From DATLGB01 sp035540675 (GTDB taxonomy: Bacteria; Actinomycetota; Thermoleophilia; Solirubrobacterales; Solirubrobacteraceae), in the NCBI GenBank assembly GCA_035540675.1, contig DATLGB010000080.1:1-25568 (forward strand): a stretch of 25,568 nt of DNA, written 5' to 3'. The translations under genes and the position numbers were made by a program. Positions 1 to 7,574 of this stretch are shown here, in pieces (the stretch's first letter is position 1; every line of letters begins with the position of its first letter). Below the pieces are notes generated by a model. The model saw nothing but the letters and a program-made list of their open reading frames with translations, made no database searches and was not told the origin of the DNA.

Positions 1-372
1 CGGCGCCGCGCCGGGCACCGTCACGTCGATCTCGCGCTCGGCCCAGTCGAGCAGACCCCACAGCACCGCCGCGCAGAGGTGGCTGAGCACGGCGCCCTCA
101 CCGCAGGCCTTCACCGCGGCGAGAAACCGCCCCTGCAGCGGCACGTTCGGGTGGCCAACGGCGTAGACGCCGCGGTGGAGGCGGTGCAGCTGCCCGCGCG
201 CGACCCGCACCCGAACGGCCTTCTCTGAGAGCCCGCAGGCCCGGAGCTCATCGAGGGACACCACGCCGAACTGCTCGGCCGCCAGCGCCGCAACGCCCGC
301 ATCAGGTCGAGCGTCGGGTTTCCGCCCTATAGGGGCGGTAACCCGACGCTCGGGGTCGGGGGTGGACGGCAT
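1..372 (-). CDS. AbiEi-like (type IV antitoxin fold) protein, 5' part only
   Basis: The gene runs off the left edge, so only about 124 N-terminal residues are visible. The protein has a winged-helix-like AbiEi N-terminal domain: AALAAEQFGVVSLDELRACG, then a helix with LSEKAVRVRVARGQLHRL, then HRGVYAVGHP and GAVLSHLCAAVLWGL. In actinobacteria this domain is usually followed by a DUF559 or Vsr-like nuclease domain, which would lie outside the window. The only in-frame ATG upstream of the domain is at 372 and gives an N-terminus beginning MPSTPDPERRVTAPIGRKPD. No Shine-Dalgarno is present; a GACGAT hexamer lies 7 nt before the ATG. The start falls only 9 nt after the hairpin that closes the opu operon. 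The first codons contain a long palindrome (309-351). Family confidence is good; the start is less certain, and a role as antitoxin is not shown. Confidence 0.7.
   Translation of the reverse strand, partial: MPSTPDPERRVTAPIGRKPDARPDAGVAALAAEQFGVVSLDELRACGLSEKAVRVRVARGQLHRLHRGVYAVGHPNVPLQGRFLAAVKACGEGAVLSHLCAAVLWGLLDWAEREIDVTVPGAAP
309..351. repeat. 43-nt near-perfect palindrome at the 5' end of the AbiEi-like gene
   Basis: Arms GAGCGTCGGGTT (309-320) and AACCCGACGCTC (340-351) pair perfectly over 12 bp. After one T/T mismatch an inner stem CCGCCC/GGGCGG (322-327 with 333-338) closes on a 5-nt loop. If the AbiEi-like protein starts at 372, the palindrome is translated as roughly ERRVTAPIGRKPDA. 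It could be an mRNA structure controlling translation, a protein-binding site, or a dispersed palindromic repeat. There is no T-run after it on either strand, so it is a poor terminator. Confidence 0.85.
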
Positions 373-381
373 GCGCCGGAT

Positions 382-423
382 CGTCACGGCGCGCGCGTTG
401 CGGAACAACGCGCGCGCGTGACG
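382..423 (-). terminator. Hairpin terminator of the opu operon
   Basis: A long stem, 382-400 pairing with 406-423 with one bulged G, closes on the loop CGGAA. It begins about 9 nt after the stop codon of the binding-protein gene. The arms are rich in alternating GC. There is no T-tract, which is common for actinobacterial terminators. The position makes termination of the minus-strand operon the likely role. Confidence 0.7.
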
Positions 424-432
424 AAACGGCGA

Positions 433-1428
433 CTACTTCACGAAGCCGGCCTCGCGCAGGTAGTCGGCGGCGACCTGCTCGGGCTTCTCCTTGTCGAGCG
501 TCACGCGGGAGTTGAGCTCCTGCATGACCTCCTCGGTCAGCGGCTCCTGCACGGCCTCGATCGCCTCGAGGCCGGCGTCGCCGAGCTTCTCGTGCACCTC
601 GTTGCGCACCATGAAGCTCACGTAGTAGGGCGGGAAGAGCTGCTTGTCGTCCTCGTAGGTGACGTACTTGTCCAGCGACAGCGGGCCGTCGGTGCTGAAG
701 CCGAACGTGAAGTCGGCCTGGCCCTTGTCGAGGTCGGAGTACTGGCCCTGGCTGGACACGAACTTCGGCGACCAGTCGTAGACCTGCTTGAGGCCGAGCA
801 GGCAGTCCGTCCGCTGGCGGCACTCGGGGAAGCCGGAGATCGACGCGTCGGTGCCCGCCTTCTCCGCCAGCTCGGTGATCGTCTTGGGGTTGCCGTACTT
901 CTCGGCGGTCTCGCGCGTGGATGTGATCTTGTAGGTGTTCTGGAACGGCGTCTGCGGCATCGCCGTGATCTGATCGGCCTCGAGCTTGGACTGCAGCAGG
1001 TCGAAGGACTCCTGCGGGTCGCGCGGGACGTCGTCCGTCTTGATCTTGTAGAAGGAGGTCAGCGCGGTGCCCGTGTACTCGGGGTACGCGTCGATGCGGC
1101 CGGAGCGCAGCGCCTTGAACGCGATCTGCTCCGAGCCGAGGTCGAGCTGCTTCTTGACCTTGAAGCCCGCCGCCTCGAGCGTCTGCGCGTAGATCTCGCC
1201 CAGGATGTACTGCTCGGCGAAGTTCTTCGAGCCGACGGTGACCGTCGTGCTCGCGTTCGCCGGGTCGGCCTGGATCTGCTTCGCGTCCGGCGTCTCCGCG
1301 CTCTGCGGGCCGCCGGCCGTGGACGTCTCGCCGCCGCCGCCCTCGTCGCCGCCGCACGCGGCCATCACGAGGGCGAGCGCCAACACGGCGGCGAGCGCGC
1401 TCAGGAGTCTCAGGGGCCTACTTCTCAT
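433..1428 (-). CDS. opuCC: Osmoprotectant ABC transporter substrate-binding lipoprotein
   Basis: 331 residues. The N-terminus is a lipoprotein signal, with a basic start, a hydrophobic stretch and lipobox VMAAC with Cys25, then a Gly/Ser/Thr-rich linker. The mature part has the OpuAC-family opening VGSKNFAEQYILGEIYAQTL and the motif DAYPEYTGTAL. The family captures quaternary ammonium compounds (glycine betaine, choline, carnitine) outside the membrane and hands them to the permeases. Related proteins bind ergothioneine, so the ligand is not certain. ATG at 1428 overlaps the stop of the permease gene in ATGA and has GGAGA a few bases upstream. It is the last gene of the four-gene operon, and a hairpin follows the stop codon. 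Confidence 0.93.
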   Translation of the reverse strand: MRSRPLRLLSALAAVLALALVMAACGGDEGGGGETSTAGGPQSAETPDAKQIQADPANASTTVTVGSKNFAEQYILGEIYAQTLEAAGFKVKKQLDLGSEQIAFKALRSGRIDAYPEYTGTALTSFYKIKTDDVPRDPQESFDLLQSKLEADQITAMPQTPFQNTYKITSTRETAEKYGNPKTITELAEKAGTDASISGFPECRQRTDCLLGLKQVYDWSPKFVSSQGQYSDLDKGQADFTFGFSTDGPLSLDKYVTYEDDKQLFPPYYVSFMVRNEVHEKLGDAGLEAIEAVQEPLTEEVMQELNSRVTLDKEKPEQVAADYLREAGFVK

Positions 1429-2201
1429 CGGGTCTCCGTTCTGGGTGAGAGGGGCAAGGAGAAGCGCTTGCGAGGCGCGTCGGCGCGCGCGACCTTGAGC
1501 CCGGCCGGCGTGATGCCGCGCTGGAGCGCGCCGAGGCCGGCGTCGACGGCGAGCGTGATCAGCGCGACGACGACCGCCGCACCGAGCTGGCCGGCGTCGC
1601 CGTAGGTCTGCGGCTCGAGGATCGGGTTGCCGAGCGACTTGACGTTGGCCAGCGGCGCGATCGTCGCCGTCGCGACCACGGCCACCGCCGAGGTCCGCAG
1701 GCCGGCGAAGATGATCGGCAGCGCGAGCGGCAGCTCGACGCGGCGGACGATCTGCCCCTCCGTGAGGCCCATGCCGCGCGCGGACCCGACCGCCTCCGGG
1801 TCGACCTGCCGCACGCCCACGTAGGTGTTGGTGAGGATCGGCGGGATCGCCAGCAGCGTGAGGACCGCGGTGACGTTGGCGAAGCCGATACCGAGGAAGG
1901 CGACGAAGAACGCCAGCAGCGCCAGCGACGGCACGGCGCGCCCCACGTTCGACACGGAGACGGCGAGGAACTCGCCGCGGCCCCGGTGCCCCAGCCAAAG
2001 GCCGATGGGAACCGACACCGCCACGGCGAGGGCGATCGCCACGGCGCTGACCGCGAGGTGGCTGACGGCGAGATCGGCGATCTCGCCGGGGCCGCCGATG
2101 CACACGCCACCCGAGATCGACTCGCGCTCGTGCAGCAGGAAGTCGAACGCGTCGGTGAAGGCCAGGCGATCGCCCGCCTGCGGGCAGCTGTGCGCGCTCA
2201 C
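1425..2201 (-). CDS. OpuC-type ABC transporter permease (second)
   Basis: 258 residues with about five to six hydrophobic segments. The BPD_transp_1 coupling loop is clear: EAVGSARGMGLTEGQIVRRV followed by ELPLALPIIFAGLR. It forms the membrane channel with the permease encoded just upstream. The N-terminal 45 residues contain two cysteines and precede the first membrane helix. I chose GTG at 2201 because it overlaps the upstream stop as GTGA, the pattern used throughout this operon; an in-frame GTG at 2222 would add seven residues. The gene ends in an ATGA overlap with the binding-protein gene, so translational coupling is likely. Confidence 0.9.
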   Translation of the reverse strand: MSAHSCPQAGDRLAFTDAFDFLLHERESISGGVCIGGPGEIADLAVSHLAVSAVAIALAVAVSVPIGLWLGHRGRGEFLAVSVSNVGRAVPSLALLAFFVAFLGIGFANVTAVLTLLAIPPILTNTYVGVRQVDPEAVGSARGMGLTEGQIVRRVELPLALPIIFAGLRTSAVAVVATATIAPLANVKSLGNPILEPQTYGDAGQLGAAVVVALITLAVDAGLGALQRGITPAGLKVARADAPRKRFSLPLSPRTETR

Positions 2202-2920
2202 GCCGTCCCCACCCGCCGCCACGGCAGCGCCGCGCGCTGGACGGCCAGCACCACGAGATCGCCCACCGCGGCCAGCAGCACCGCGAGGCCGCCCGCGACG
2301 ACCACGTTGGACTGGAACAGGATCCCGCCCGTGCCCGCCTTCGTGGAGTAGATCTGCTCACCGAGCCCGCCCCCGCCGGCGAAGAACGCGAGCGTCGCCA
2401 GGCCCACGGTGGTCGTGAAGGCGATCCGGACGCCGGCGAGGATCTCCGGCAGCGCCATCGGCAGCTCGACCCGCCGCAGGATCTGCCGCGGCGTCAGCCC
2501 CATGCCGCGCGCCGCGTCGACCACGTCGGCCGGCACGTTGCGCAGCCCCGTGGTGATGTTGCGGAACAGGATCAGCAGCGTGTAGGCCACGAGCGCGATG
2601 ATCGCGGTCAGGTTGCCGCGGCCGGTGAGCGGCAGCAGCAGGAGGAAGGCGGCCACGCTCGGGACGGTGTACAGCGCGCCGGTGACGCCGATGATCGGCC
2701 CGGTCAGCCAGCGCCGGCGGTGCGCCAGCAGCGCCAGCGAGAAGGCGATCGCGAAGCCGATCCCGAGCGAGACGAGCGTCAGGAACACGTGCTCCCCGAG
2801 CGGCGCCCAGTACTTGTGCAGGTTGTCGGCGATCCAGTCCGGGCAGAAGCCGTTCTCGGCGACGCAGCCGCCGGCGTTGCGATCGCGGATCTCGATCTGC
2901 GCGAACGGCGCCGGCGTCAC
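2198..2920 (-). CDS. OpuC-type ABC transporter permease (first)
   Basis: 240 residues. After a short polar N-terminus with two cysteines come several membrane helices (starting near EHVFLTLVSLGIGFAIAF) and the ABC permease loop DAARGMGLTPRQILRRVELP. It has the same architecture as the following permease, so the channel is probably a heterodimer. GTG at 2920 overlaps the ATPase stop codon in GTGA. The reading frame is open upstream of this GTG, but that extension lies in the ATPase coding region and has the arginine/alanine-rich look of an out-of-frame translation. Confidence 0.92.
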   Translation of the reverse strand: MTPAPFAQIEIRDRNAGGCVAENGFCPDWIADNLHKYWAPLGEHVFLTLVSLGIGFAIAFSLALLAHRRRWLTGPIIGVTGALYTVPSVAAFLLLLPLTGRGNLTAIIALVAYTLLILFRNITTGLRNVPADVVDAARGMGLTPRQILRRVELPMALPEILAGVRIAFTTTVGLATLAFFAGGGGLGEQIYSTKAGTGGILFQSNVVVAGGLAVLLAAVGDLVVLAVQRAALPWRRVGTA

Positions 2921-4074
2921 TCGGCCACCAGATCCACGCTCGACGGCACTCGCTCGGGCGGGAGGTTGAGCGCGCGCGAGATCAGCTCGACCGACACCAC
3001 CCCGGCGACCGCGCCGGAGGAGTCGACCACCGGCGCGTACTGCGTCTGGGCGCTGAGCAGCCGGCCGAGGGCGTCGCGCAGCACGTCGTCGAGGTCGACC
3101 AAGGGCGAGGCCGGGGAGCCCGCGCGCTCCGGCACCCGCGGGCCCTGCAGGTCGCGCAGCGGCAGCCAGTGCAGCGGGCGCCCGGCGTCGTCGACGACGA
3201 GCGCGAAGTCGAGGTCGGCGTCGGCCACCCGCGCTCGCGCGTCGTCGGCCGGGTCGCCGGCGCGCACCGTCGCCGCCGTCCACAGGTCGGTGTCGCGGAC
3301 GCGCTGCAGCGCGAGCCGCTTGAGCGCGCGGTCGGAGCCCACGAACTGCTCGACGAAGTCGTTGGCCGGCCGCGCGAGCAGCTCCGCCGGCGGCGCGTAC
3401 TGGGCGAGGCGGCCGCCCTTGCGCAGCACCGCGATCCGGTCACCCATCTTGATCGCCTCGTCGATGTCGTGGGTGACGAACAGGATCGTCTTGGAGATCT
3501 TGCGCTGCAGCCGCAGGAACTCGTTCTGCAGGCGCTCGCGGTTGATCGGGTCGATGGCGCCGAACGGCTCGTCCATCAAGAGCACGGGCGGGTCGGCGGC
3601 GAGCGCGCGCGCAACGCCCACGCGCTGGCGCTGGCCGCCCGACAGCTGCGCCGGGTAGCGGTCGCGCACCTCGGCCGGGTCCAGCGACGTCAGCTCGAGC
3701 AGCTCGTCGACGCGCGTGCGGATGCGGTCCTTCGGCCACCCGAGCAGCCGCGGGACGGTCGCCACGTTGTCGGCGATCGTCTGGTGCGGGAAGAGGCCGA
3801 TCTGCTGGATCGCGTAGCCGATCTCCCGCCGCAGCTCCGCCGGCCGGCGCTCGCGCACGCTCGACCCGCCGATCAGGATGTCGCCCGAAGTCATGTCGAT
3901 CAGGCGGTTGACCATCCGCATCGCGGTGGTCTTGCCGCAGCCGGACGGGCCGACGAGCACGCAGATCTCGCCGGCCGGCACCTCCAGCGAGAGGGCGTCG
4001 ACCGCCGGCTCCGCCGCTCCCGGGTACTGCTTGGTCACGTCGCGGAACTCGACGCTGACGGCGGTGTGGCCCAT
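2917..4074 (-). CDS. opuCA: OpuCA-type ABC transporter ATPase with CBS domains
   Basis: 385 residues. The nucleotide-binding domain has Walker A GPSGCGKTT (residues 42-50), Q-loop IQQIGLF (about 89-95), signature LSGGQRQR (144-151), Walker B VLLMDEP and the H-loop VTHD. Residues from about 245 to the end form two weak CBS-like repeats (ALVVDDAGRPLHWLPLRDL and YAPVVDSSGAVAGVVSV). In OpuA-type transporters CBS domains sense ionic strength or nucleotides. It energises uptake through the two permeases. ATG at 4074 is the only plausible start before the domain; AGGAGG lies just 1 nt before it, unusually close. This is the first gene of the operon, and a TAGCAT -10 box sits about 57 nt upstream. 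Confidence 0.93.
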   Translation of the reverse strand: MGHTAVSVEFRDVTKQYPGAAEPAVDALSLEVPAGEICVLVGPSGCGKTTAMRMVNRLIDMTSGDILIGGSSVRERRPAELRREIGYAIQQIGLFPHQTIADNVATVPRLLGWPKDRIRTRVDELLELTSLDPAEVRDRYPAQLSGGQRQRVGVARALAADPPVLLMDEPFGAIDPINRERLQNEFLRLQRKISKTILFVTHDIDEAIKMGDRIAVLRKGGRLAQYAPPAELLARPANDFVEQFVGSDRALKRLALQRVRDTDLWTAATVRAGDPADDARARVADADLDFALVVDDAGRPLHWLPLRDLQGPRVPERAGSPASPLVDLDDVLRDALGRLLSAQTQYAPVVDSSGAVAGVVSVELISRALNLPPERVPSSVDLVAE

Positions 4075-4130
4075 GCCTCCTCGGCTTTCTCCGATCGGCC
4101 CCCTCACGAAACGGGGCGCGGTCCGGCGGG

Positions 4131-4136
4131 ATGCTA
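4131..4136 (-). promoter_or_regulatory. Likely -10 box of the opu operon
   Basis: On the minus strand the hexamer reads TAGCAT. It lies in the 110-nt gap between the divergent opuCA and cupin genes. This spacing gives a leader of about 50 nt ending in the GAGGAGG Shine-Dalgarno. No convincing -35 box is visible. Confidence 0.45.
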
Positions 4137-4170
4137 TCTCGCGCATCCGCCGGAAACGCCGGGGTGGCGG

Positions 4171-4176
4171 TAGCCT
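4171..4176 (+). promoter_or_regulatory. Likely -10 box for a leaderless cupin mRNA
   Basis: TAGCCT stands 8 nt before the GTG start at 4185, so transcription would begin at or next to the start codon. No Shine-Dalgarno is present. Similar boxes lie before the genes at 14108 and 14988. Confidence 0.5.
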
Positions 4177-4184
4177 GCCGCGCC

Positions 4185-4667
4185 GTGCCGGAGTGGTTCG
4201 TCGTCAACGTCGCCGATGCGCCCGCGCTGCGCCACGACCTCGCGGGTGCGTTCGTCCCCTTCGAGTCGCGCGAGCAGCGGTTCCCCGACTTCGGCATCAA
4301 CATCCACGTCCTGCGGCCGGGGGAGCCGAACGCCAAGTACCACGCCGAGAGCGTCCAGGAGGACTTCCTGGTCCTGTCGGGCGAGTGCCTGGCCATCGTC
4401 GAGGGCGAGGAGCGCCGCCTGCGGGCGTGGGACTTCCTGCACTGCCCGGCGGGAACGGCGCACGTGCTGGTCGGCGCCGGCGACGGGCCCTGCGCGGTCC
4501 TGATGGTCGGCGCCCGCCGCGAGGGCGCCACGGTGCACTACCCCGTCAGCGAGCTGGCGGCGCGCCACGGCGCCTCGGTGCCCGAGGCCACCGACGACCC
4601 GCGGCAGGCCTACGCGGACTGGAGCGGCGAGTTCGTGCCGACGAAGCTCGACTGGCCGCCGCGTTAG
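4185..4667 (+). CDS. Cupin-domain protein
   Basis: 160 residues with a single cupin beta-barrel. Motif 1 is near YHAESVQEDFLVLSGE, with His and Glu as likely metal ligands, and motif 2 near DFLHCPAGTAHVLVG. The N-terminus starts PEWFVVNVADAP. The C-terminus, ending FVPTKLDWPPR, resembles the tails of small actinobacterial cupins of unknown function. The substrate cannot be told; sugar or small-molecule binding or isomerisation are typical for the fold. GTG at 4185 is chosen because a -10-like TAGCCT sits 8 nt upstream; an ATG at 4131 would add 18 residues of poor quality. It converges on the methyltransferase gene, and the stop codons share TTAG at 4664-4667. Confidence 0.85.
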   Translation: MPEWFVVNVADAPALRHDLAGAFVPFESREQRFPDFGINIHVLRPGEPNAKYHAESVQEDFLVLSGECLAIVEGEERRLRAWDFLHCPAGTAHVLVGAGDGPCAVLMVGARREGATVHYPVSELAARHGASVPEATDDPRQAYADWSGEFVPTKLDWPPR

Positions 4668-5440
4668 CGGCCGGTCGCCGCGTCGAGCTCGGCGCGCACG
4701 ACCTCCGTCATCCACTTCGAGCGCCGGCCGCGGCGGCACACCCAGATCTCGTGCCCGGGGTGGGCGACGACCTTCAGGCCGCTCGTGCGCACCATCGCCT
4801 CGACGCAGGCCACGTCGGGCGCCCACCAGTTGGTGGGGTCGCCGGCCAGCTCGTGCTCGATGAACGCCATCGCCGGCCAGCCCGGCCGGCGCATCTCGTC
4901 GCGATCGTCGATCGACAGGTCGTCGGGGGTCTCGAGGCGCTCCTCGCCCGGGAGGGTCAGCGTCTGCAGGACCAGCGTGCCGGCGGTCGCCTCGGCGACG
5001 AGGTCGAGCGCGAGCAGCGGGTGGCGCAGGTGGTACAGGACGCCCATGAACAGCACGACGTCGAACGGCTCCTCGTCGAGGCGGGCGAGGTCGTAGACCC
5101 CGAGCTGTCGCAGCTCGACGCGCTTCTCGAGCCCCAGCTCGCCGGCCGCCCAGCGCGCCTGGCGCAGGTAGTGCGCGTCGACGTCGATGGCCAGCACTTC
5201 GGCGCCGCGCCGCGCCAGCTCGAAGGTGTAGAAGCCCGCGTTGCACCCGATGTCGAGTGCGCGCGCGCCGCTGAGGTCCTGCGGCAGGTGCGGCGCGATC
5301 TGGCTCCACTTGGTCGCCGGGAAGTCGCCCAACGGGTGGTCGGGCGCCGTCTGACGGCCGCCGGGCAGGTGGAGGTTGTGAAACCACGGCGACAGCTCGG
5401 GCGGCGCCGCGCCGTCCCCGCGGGACTGGAGGGTCCTCAT
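4664..5440 (-). CDS. CmoB-like class I SAM-dependent methyltransferase
   Basis: 258 residues. SAM-binding motif I is ALDIGCNAGFYTFELARRG (about residues 61-79). Further hallmarks are IDVDAHYLRQARWA, FMGVLYHLRHPLLALDL and the C-terminal NWWAPDVACVEAMVRTSGL. These match the DUF1698/CmoB group (tRNA uridine-5-oxyacetate enzymes), but this branch lies among glycosyltransferases, so a sugar or glycolipid substrate is more likely than tRNA. From memory it resembles a separate branch labelled TIGR04290, which I cannot confirm here. ATG at 5440 overlaps the glycosyltransferase stop in ATGA. It is the last gene of the nine-gene operon and ends tail-to-tail with the cupin gene. Confidence 0.85.
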   Translation of the reverse strand: MRTLQSRGDGAAPPELSPWFHNLHLPGGRQTAPDHPLGDFPATKWSQIAPHLPQDLSGARALDIGCNAGFYTFELARRGAEVLAIDVDAHYLRQARWAAGELGLEKRVELRQLGVYDLARLDEEPFDVVLFMGVLYHLRHPLLALDLVAEATAGTLVLQTLTLPGEERLETPDDLSIDDRDEMRRPGWPAMAFIEHELAGDPTNWWAPDVACVEAMVRTSGLKVVAHPGHEIWVCRRGRRSKWMTEVVRAELDAATGR

Positions 5441-6507
5441 GCGGCCGCCACCCTACCCACGACCTCGGACTCCAGCTGCTGCACCCGCCGCGCGGCGGTG
5501 TGCTCGGCCAGCACGCGCGAGCGCGCCGCCTCCCCCATCGCCCGCCGCGCGGCGTCACCCGTCTCGCGCAGCGCCCGCAGCACGTCCTCGCTGCTGTCGG
5601 CGATCACGATCTCGCTTCCCGGCGCGAAGAAGGAATCCAGCCCGTCCCAGCGGTCGGAGATCACCGGCACCGCGCACGCCGCGGCCTCGAACAGCCGCAC
5701 GCTCGGCGACCAGCCCGCCCGCACCATGTCGGCCCGGGTCACGTTGACGGTGAAGCGCTGGGCCGCGTAGAACGCGGCGTGCTCGGCCGGCGGCAGGTGC
5801 TCGATTCGCTCGACGTTGACCGGCCAGTCGATGCCGTCGGGGTACTGCGGACCGGCGACCACGCAGCGCAGCGTGGGGTCGCGGCGCGCCGGCTCGAGGA
5901 GCAGGCGCTCCAGAGCGGGCTGGCGGTCGTCGGAGTACGTGCCGAGGTAGCCGAGGTCCCAGCGCAGCTCGGCCGCCGGGTCCGGCGGGTAGGCCTCCGG
6001 GTCGACCAGGCAGTGGAACGCGACGGCCCGCGGCGAGCCCAGCTCGTCCTCGATCCGGCGCAGCGTCGGGCCGCCGGTGAAGGACAGGTACAGCTCGTAG
6101 CGACCGACGAGGTGCGGTGCCAGGTACTCGTAGTCGCCACGGGCGAGCTTGGCCAGGGTCACCGGGGTGTCGATGTCGTAGAAGGCCGGCAGCCCGCGCG
6201 CCGTCTCCACCACCCACTCCCCCACCGCGACGCCCTCGGGGACGTAGGAGCCCACCACCACGAGGTCGGCGGCGCGCACGGCGCCCGCGTGCCGCTCGCG
6301 CAGCTCGTCGAGCGAGCCGTAGAGCTCGGTCCTCCCCCACGGCGGGTCGGGCAGGTCGCGCTGCGACGCGTACCAGGGCACGTCGCGCTCGAGGAACAGC
6401 ACGTGGTGCCCGCGCGCCTCGAGCGCGCGCATCAGCGCCCGGTAGTTCGTGGCGTGGCCGTTGCCCCAAGAGGAGGTGACCGACAGGCCGAGGAAGACGA
6501 TCCTCAC
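5437..6507 (-). CDS. CgeB-like glycosyltransferase, copy A (GT-B fold)
   Basis: 356 residues, two Rossmann-like halves. The N-terminal half opens with VRIVFLGLSVTSSWGNGHAT and GHHVLFLERDVPWYASQRD. The C-terminal half has RAGWSPSVRLFEAAACAVPV and ISDRWDGLDSFF, the donor-binding region typical of CgeB/spore-protein-like GT-B enzymes, with the Glu of LFEAA as likely ribose contact. The C-terminal end SRVLAEHTAARRVQQLE is shared with copy B. No signal peptide or membrane helix is seen, so it should act in the cytoplasm on an activated sugar. GTG at 6507 overlaps the previous stop in GTGA. It is one of three neighbouring CgeB-like genes that differ strongly in sequence, so each probably adds a different residue. 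Confidence 0.82.
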   Translation of the reverse strand: MRIVFLGLSVTSSWGNGHATNYRALMRALEARGHHVLFLERDVPWYASQRDLPDPPWGRTELYGSLDELRERHAGAVRAADLVVVGSYVPEGVAVGEWVVETARGLPAFYDIDTPVTLAKLARGDYEYLAPHLVGRYELYLSFTGGPTLRRIEDELGSPRAVAFHCLVDPEAYPPDPAAELRWDLGYLGTYSDDRQPALERLLLEPARRDPTLRCVVAGPQYPDGIDWPVNVERIEHLPPAEHAAFYAAQRFTVNVTRADMVRAGWSPSVRLFEAAACAVPVISDRWDGLDSFFAPGSEIVIADSSEDVLRALRETGDAARRAMGEAARSRVLAEHTAARRVQQLESEVVGRVAAA

Positions 6508-7574
6508 AGCCGCGCTCCCGACAGGATCGCCTCGACCTGCTCGGCGCGGTGCATGTACGTGTGCTCGGCCAGCACGCGCGCCCGCGCCGCTTCGCCGACG
6601 GCCCGCGCCCGCGCCGGGTCGAGGGCGTCGAGCTGTGCCGCCACCTCCGCCCCGTCGCGGGCGACGAGCACCTCGCGCCCGGGCTCGAGGAACTCCTCGA
6701 TCCCCTGCCAGGCGTCGGTGATCAGGCACGCGCCGGCGCCCGCGGCCTCGAACACGCGCGTGGCGGGCGACCAGCCGTTGGCCGCCATCGACTCGCGCGA
6801 CACGTTGAGCACGCTCAGCGGCGAGCAGTTGAGCGCGTTGTGGTCGCGTGTGGAGACGTGACCGAGGTAGCGCAGGTTCGGCTCGCGGACGCGGTCGTCC
6901 CAGCCGTTGCCGCCGAGCAGGAACGACCGCCCGGGCAGCGCCGCCACCGCACGGAAGAAGAACTCCTCCACGCGCGCCTCGCGGTCGGGCAGGCGGTTGC
7001 CGAGGAACGCGAGGTCGGCGCGGAGCTCCTCGCGCGGCGCCACGGGGTGGTGGGTCGTCGGGTCGAGCGCGTTGTAGACCGGGATGCAGTCGCGCGCGCC
7101 GATCGCGCGGTAGCGGGAGACCACGGGGTCGCCGCCGCCGTAGGTGAGCACGAGGTCGTACTCGCCGATGCGCCCCCGCAGCGCGTCGTCCGGGTCGCTT
7201 TCCATCTGCGCCAGCGTCGCCGGCGCGTCGACGTCCCAGAAGATCGTCACGGGCGCGCCGAGGTCGAGCACCGCCGCCTCGAGCAGCGCGTCGTGGACGC
7301 CGACGCCGCTGCACTTGACCACGACGTCGGCGCTGCCGCGGGCGGACTCCACCGTCCGCAGCACCTGCGCCTCGGTCTCGGCGGGATAGATGACCACGCG
7401 CGCGTAGTCGGGATCGCCGATGTCGCGGTGCTCCTGGCGCCGGTAGGCGATCGGCTCGTAGAAGTCGACGGCGTGCCCGCGCTCGTGCAGGCAGCGCACG
7501 AGCCCCCGGTAGTAGGTGCACGCGCCGTTCCAGTACGACGACACCAGGCTCGACCCGAAGAACGCGAACCTCAC
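6504..7574 (-). CDS. CgeB-like glycosyltransferase, copy B
   Basis: 356 residues, the same length as copy A. It starts VRFAFFGSSLVSSYWNGACT and continues FYEPIAYRRQEHRDIGDPDY. The middle carries TIFWDVDAPATLAQME, and the C-terminal donor-binding region reads ANGWSPATRVFEAAGAGACL then ITDAWQGIEEFLEPGREVLV. The fold is GT-B with no membrane segment. GTG at 7574 overlaps the stop of copy C in GTGA, and the gene itself ends in a GTGA overlap with copy A. The differences from A and C are spread over the whole length, which points to old divergence rather than recent duplication. Donor and acceptor are unknown. Confidence 0.82.
   Translation of the reverse strand: MRFAFFGSSLVSSYWNGACTYYRGLVRCLHERGHAVDFYEPIAYRRQEHRDIGDPDYARVVIYPAETEAQVLRTVESARGSADVVVKCSGVGVHDALLEAAVLDLGAPVTIFWDVDAPATLAQMESDPDDALRGRIGEYDLVLTYGGGDPVVSRYRAIGARDCIPVYNALDPTTHHPVAPREELRADLAFLGNRLPDREARVEEFFFRAVAALPGRSFLLGGNGWDDRVREPNLRYLGHVSTRDHNALNCSPLSVLNVSRESMAANGWSPATRVFEAAGAGACLITDAWQGIEEFLEPGREVLVARDGAEVAAQLDALDPARARAVGEAARARVLAEHTYMHRAEQVEAILSGARL

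Noticed and set aside
5450..5455. TAGGGT on the minus strand 9 nt before the methyltransferase ATG, as another leaderless promoter
   Set aside because: It lies inside the glycosyltransferase coding region and the genes overlap by 4 nt, so a chance match is just as likely.
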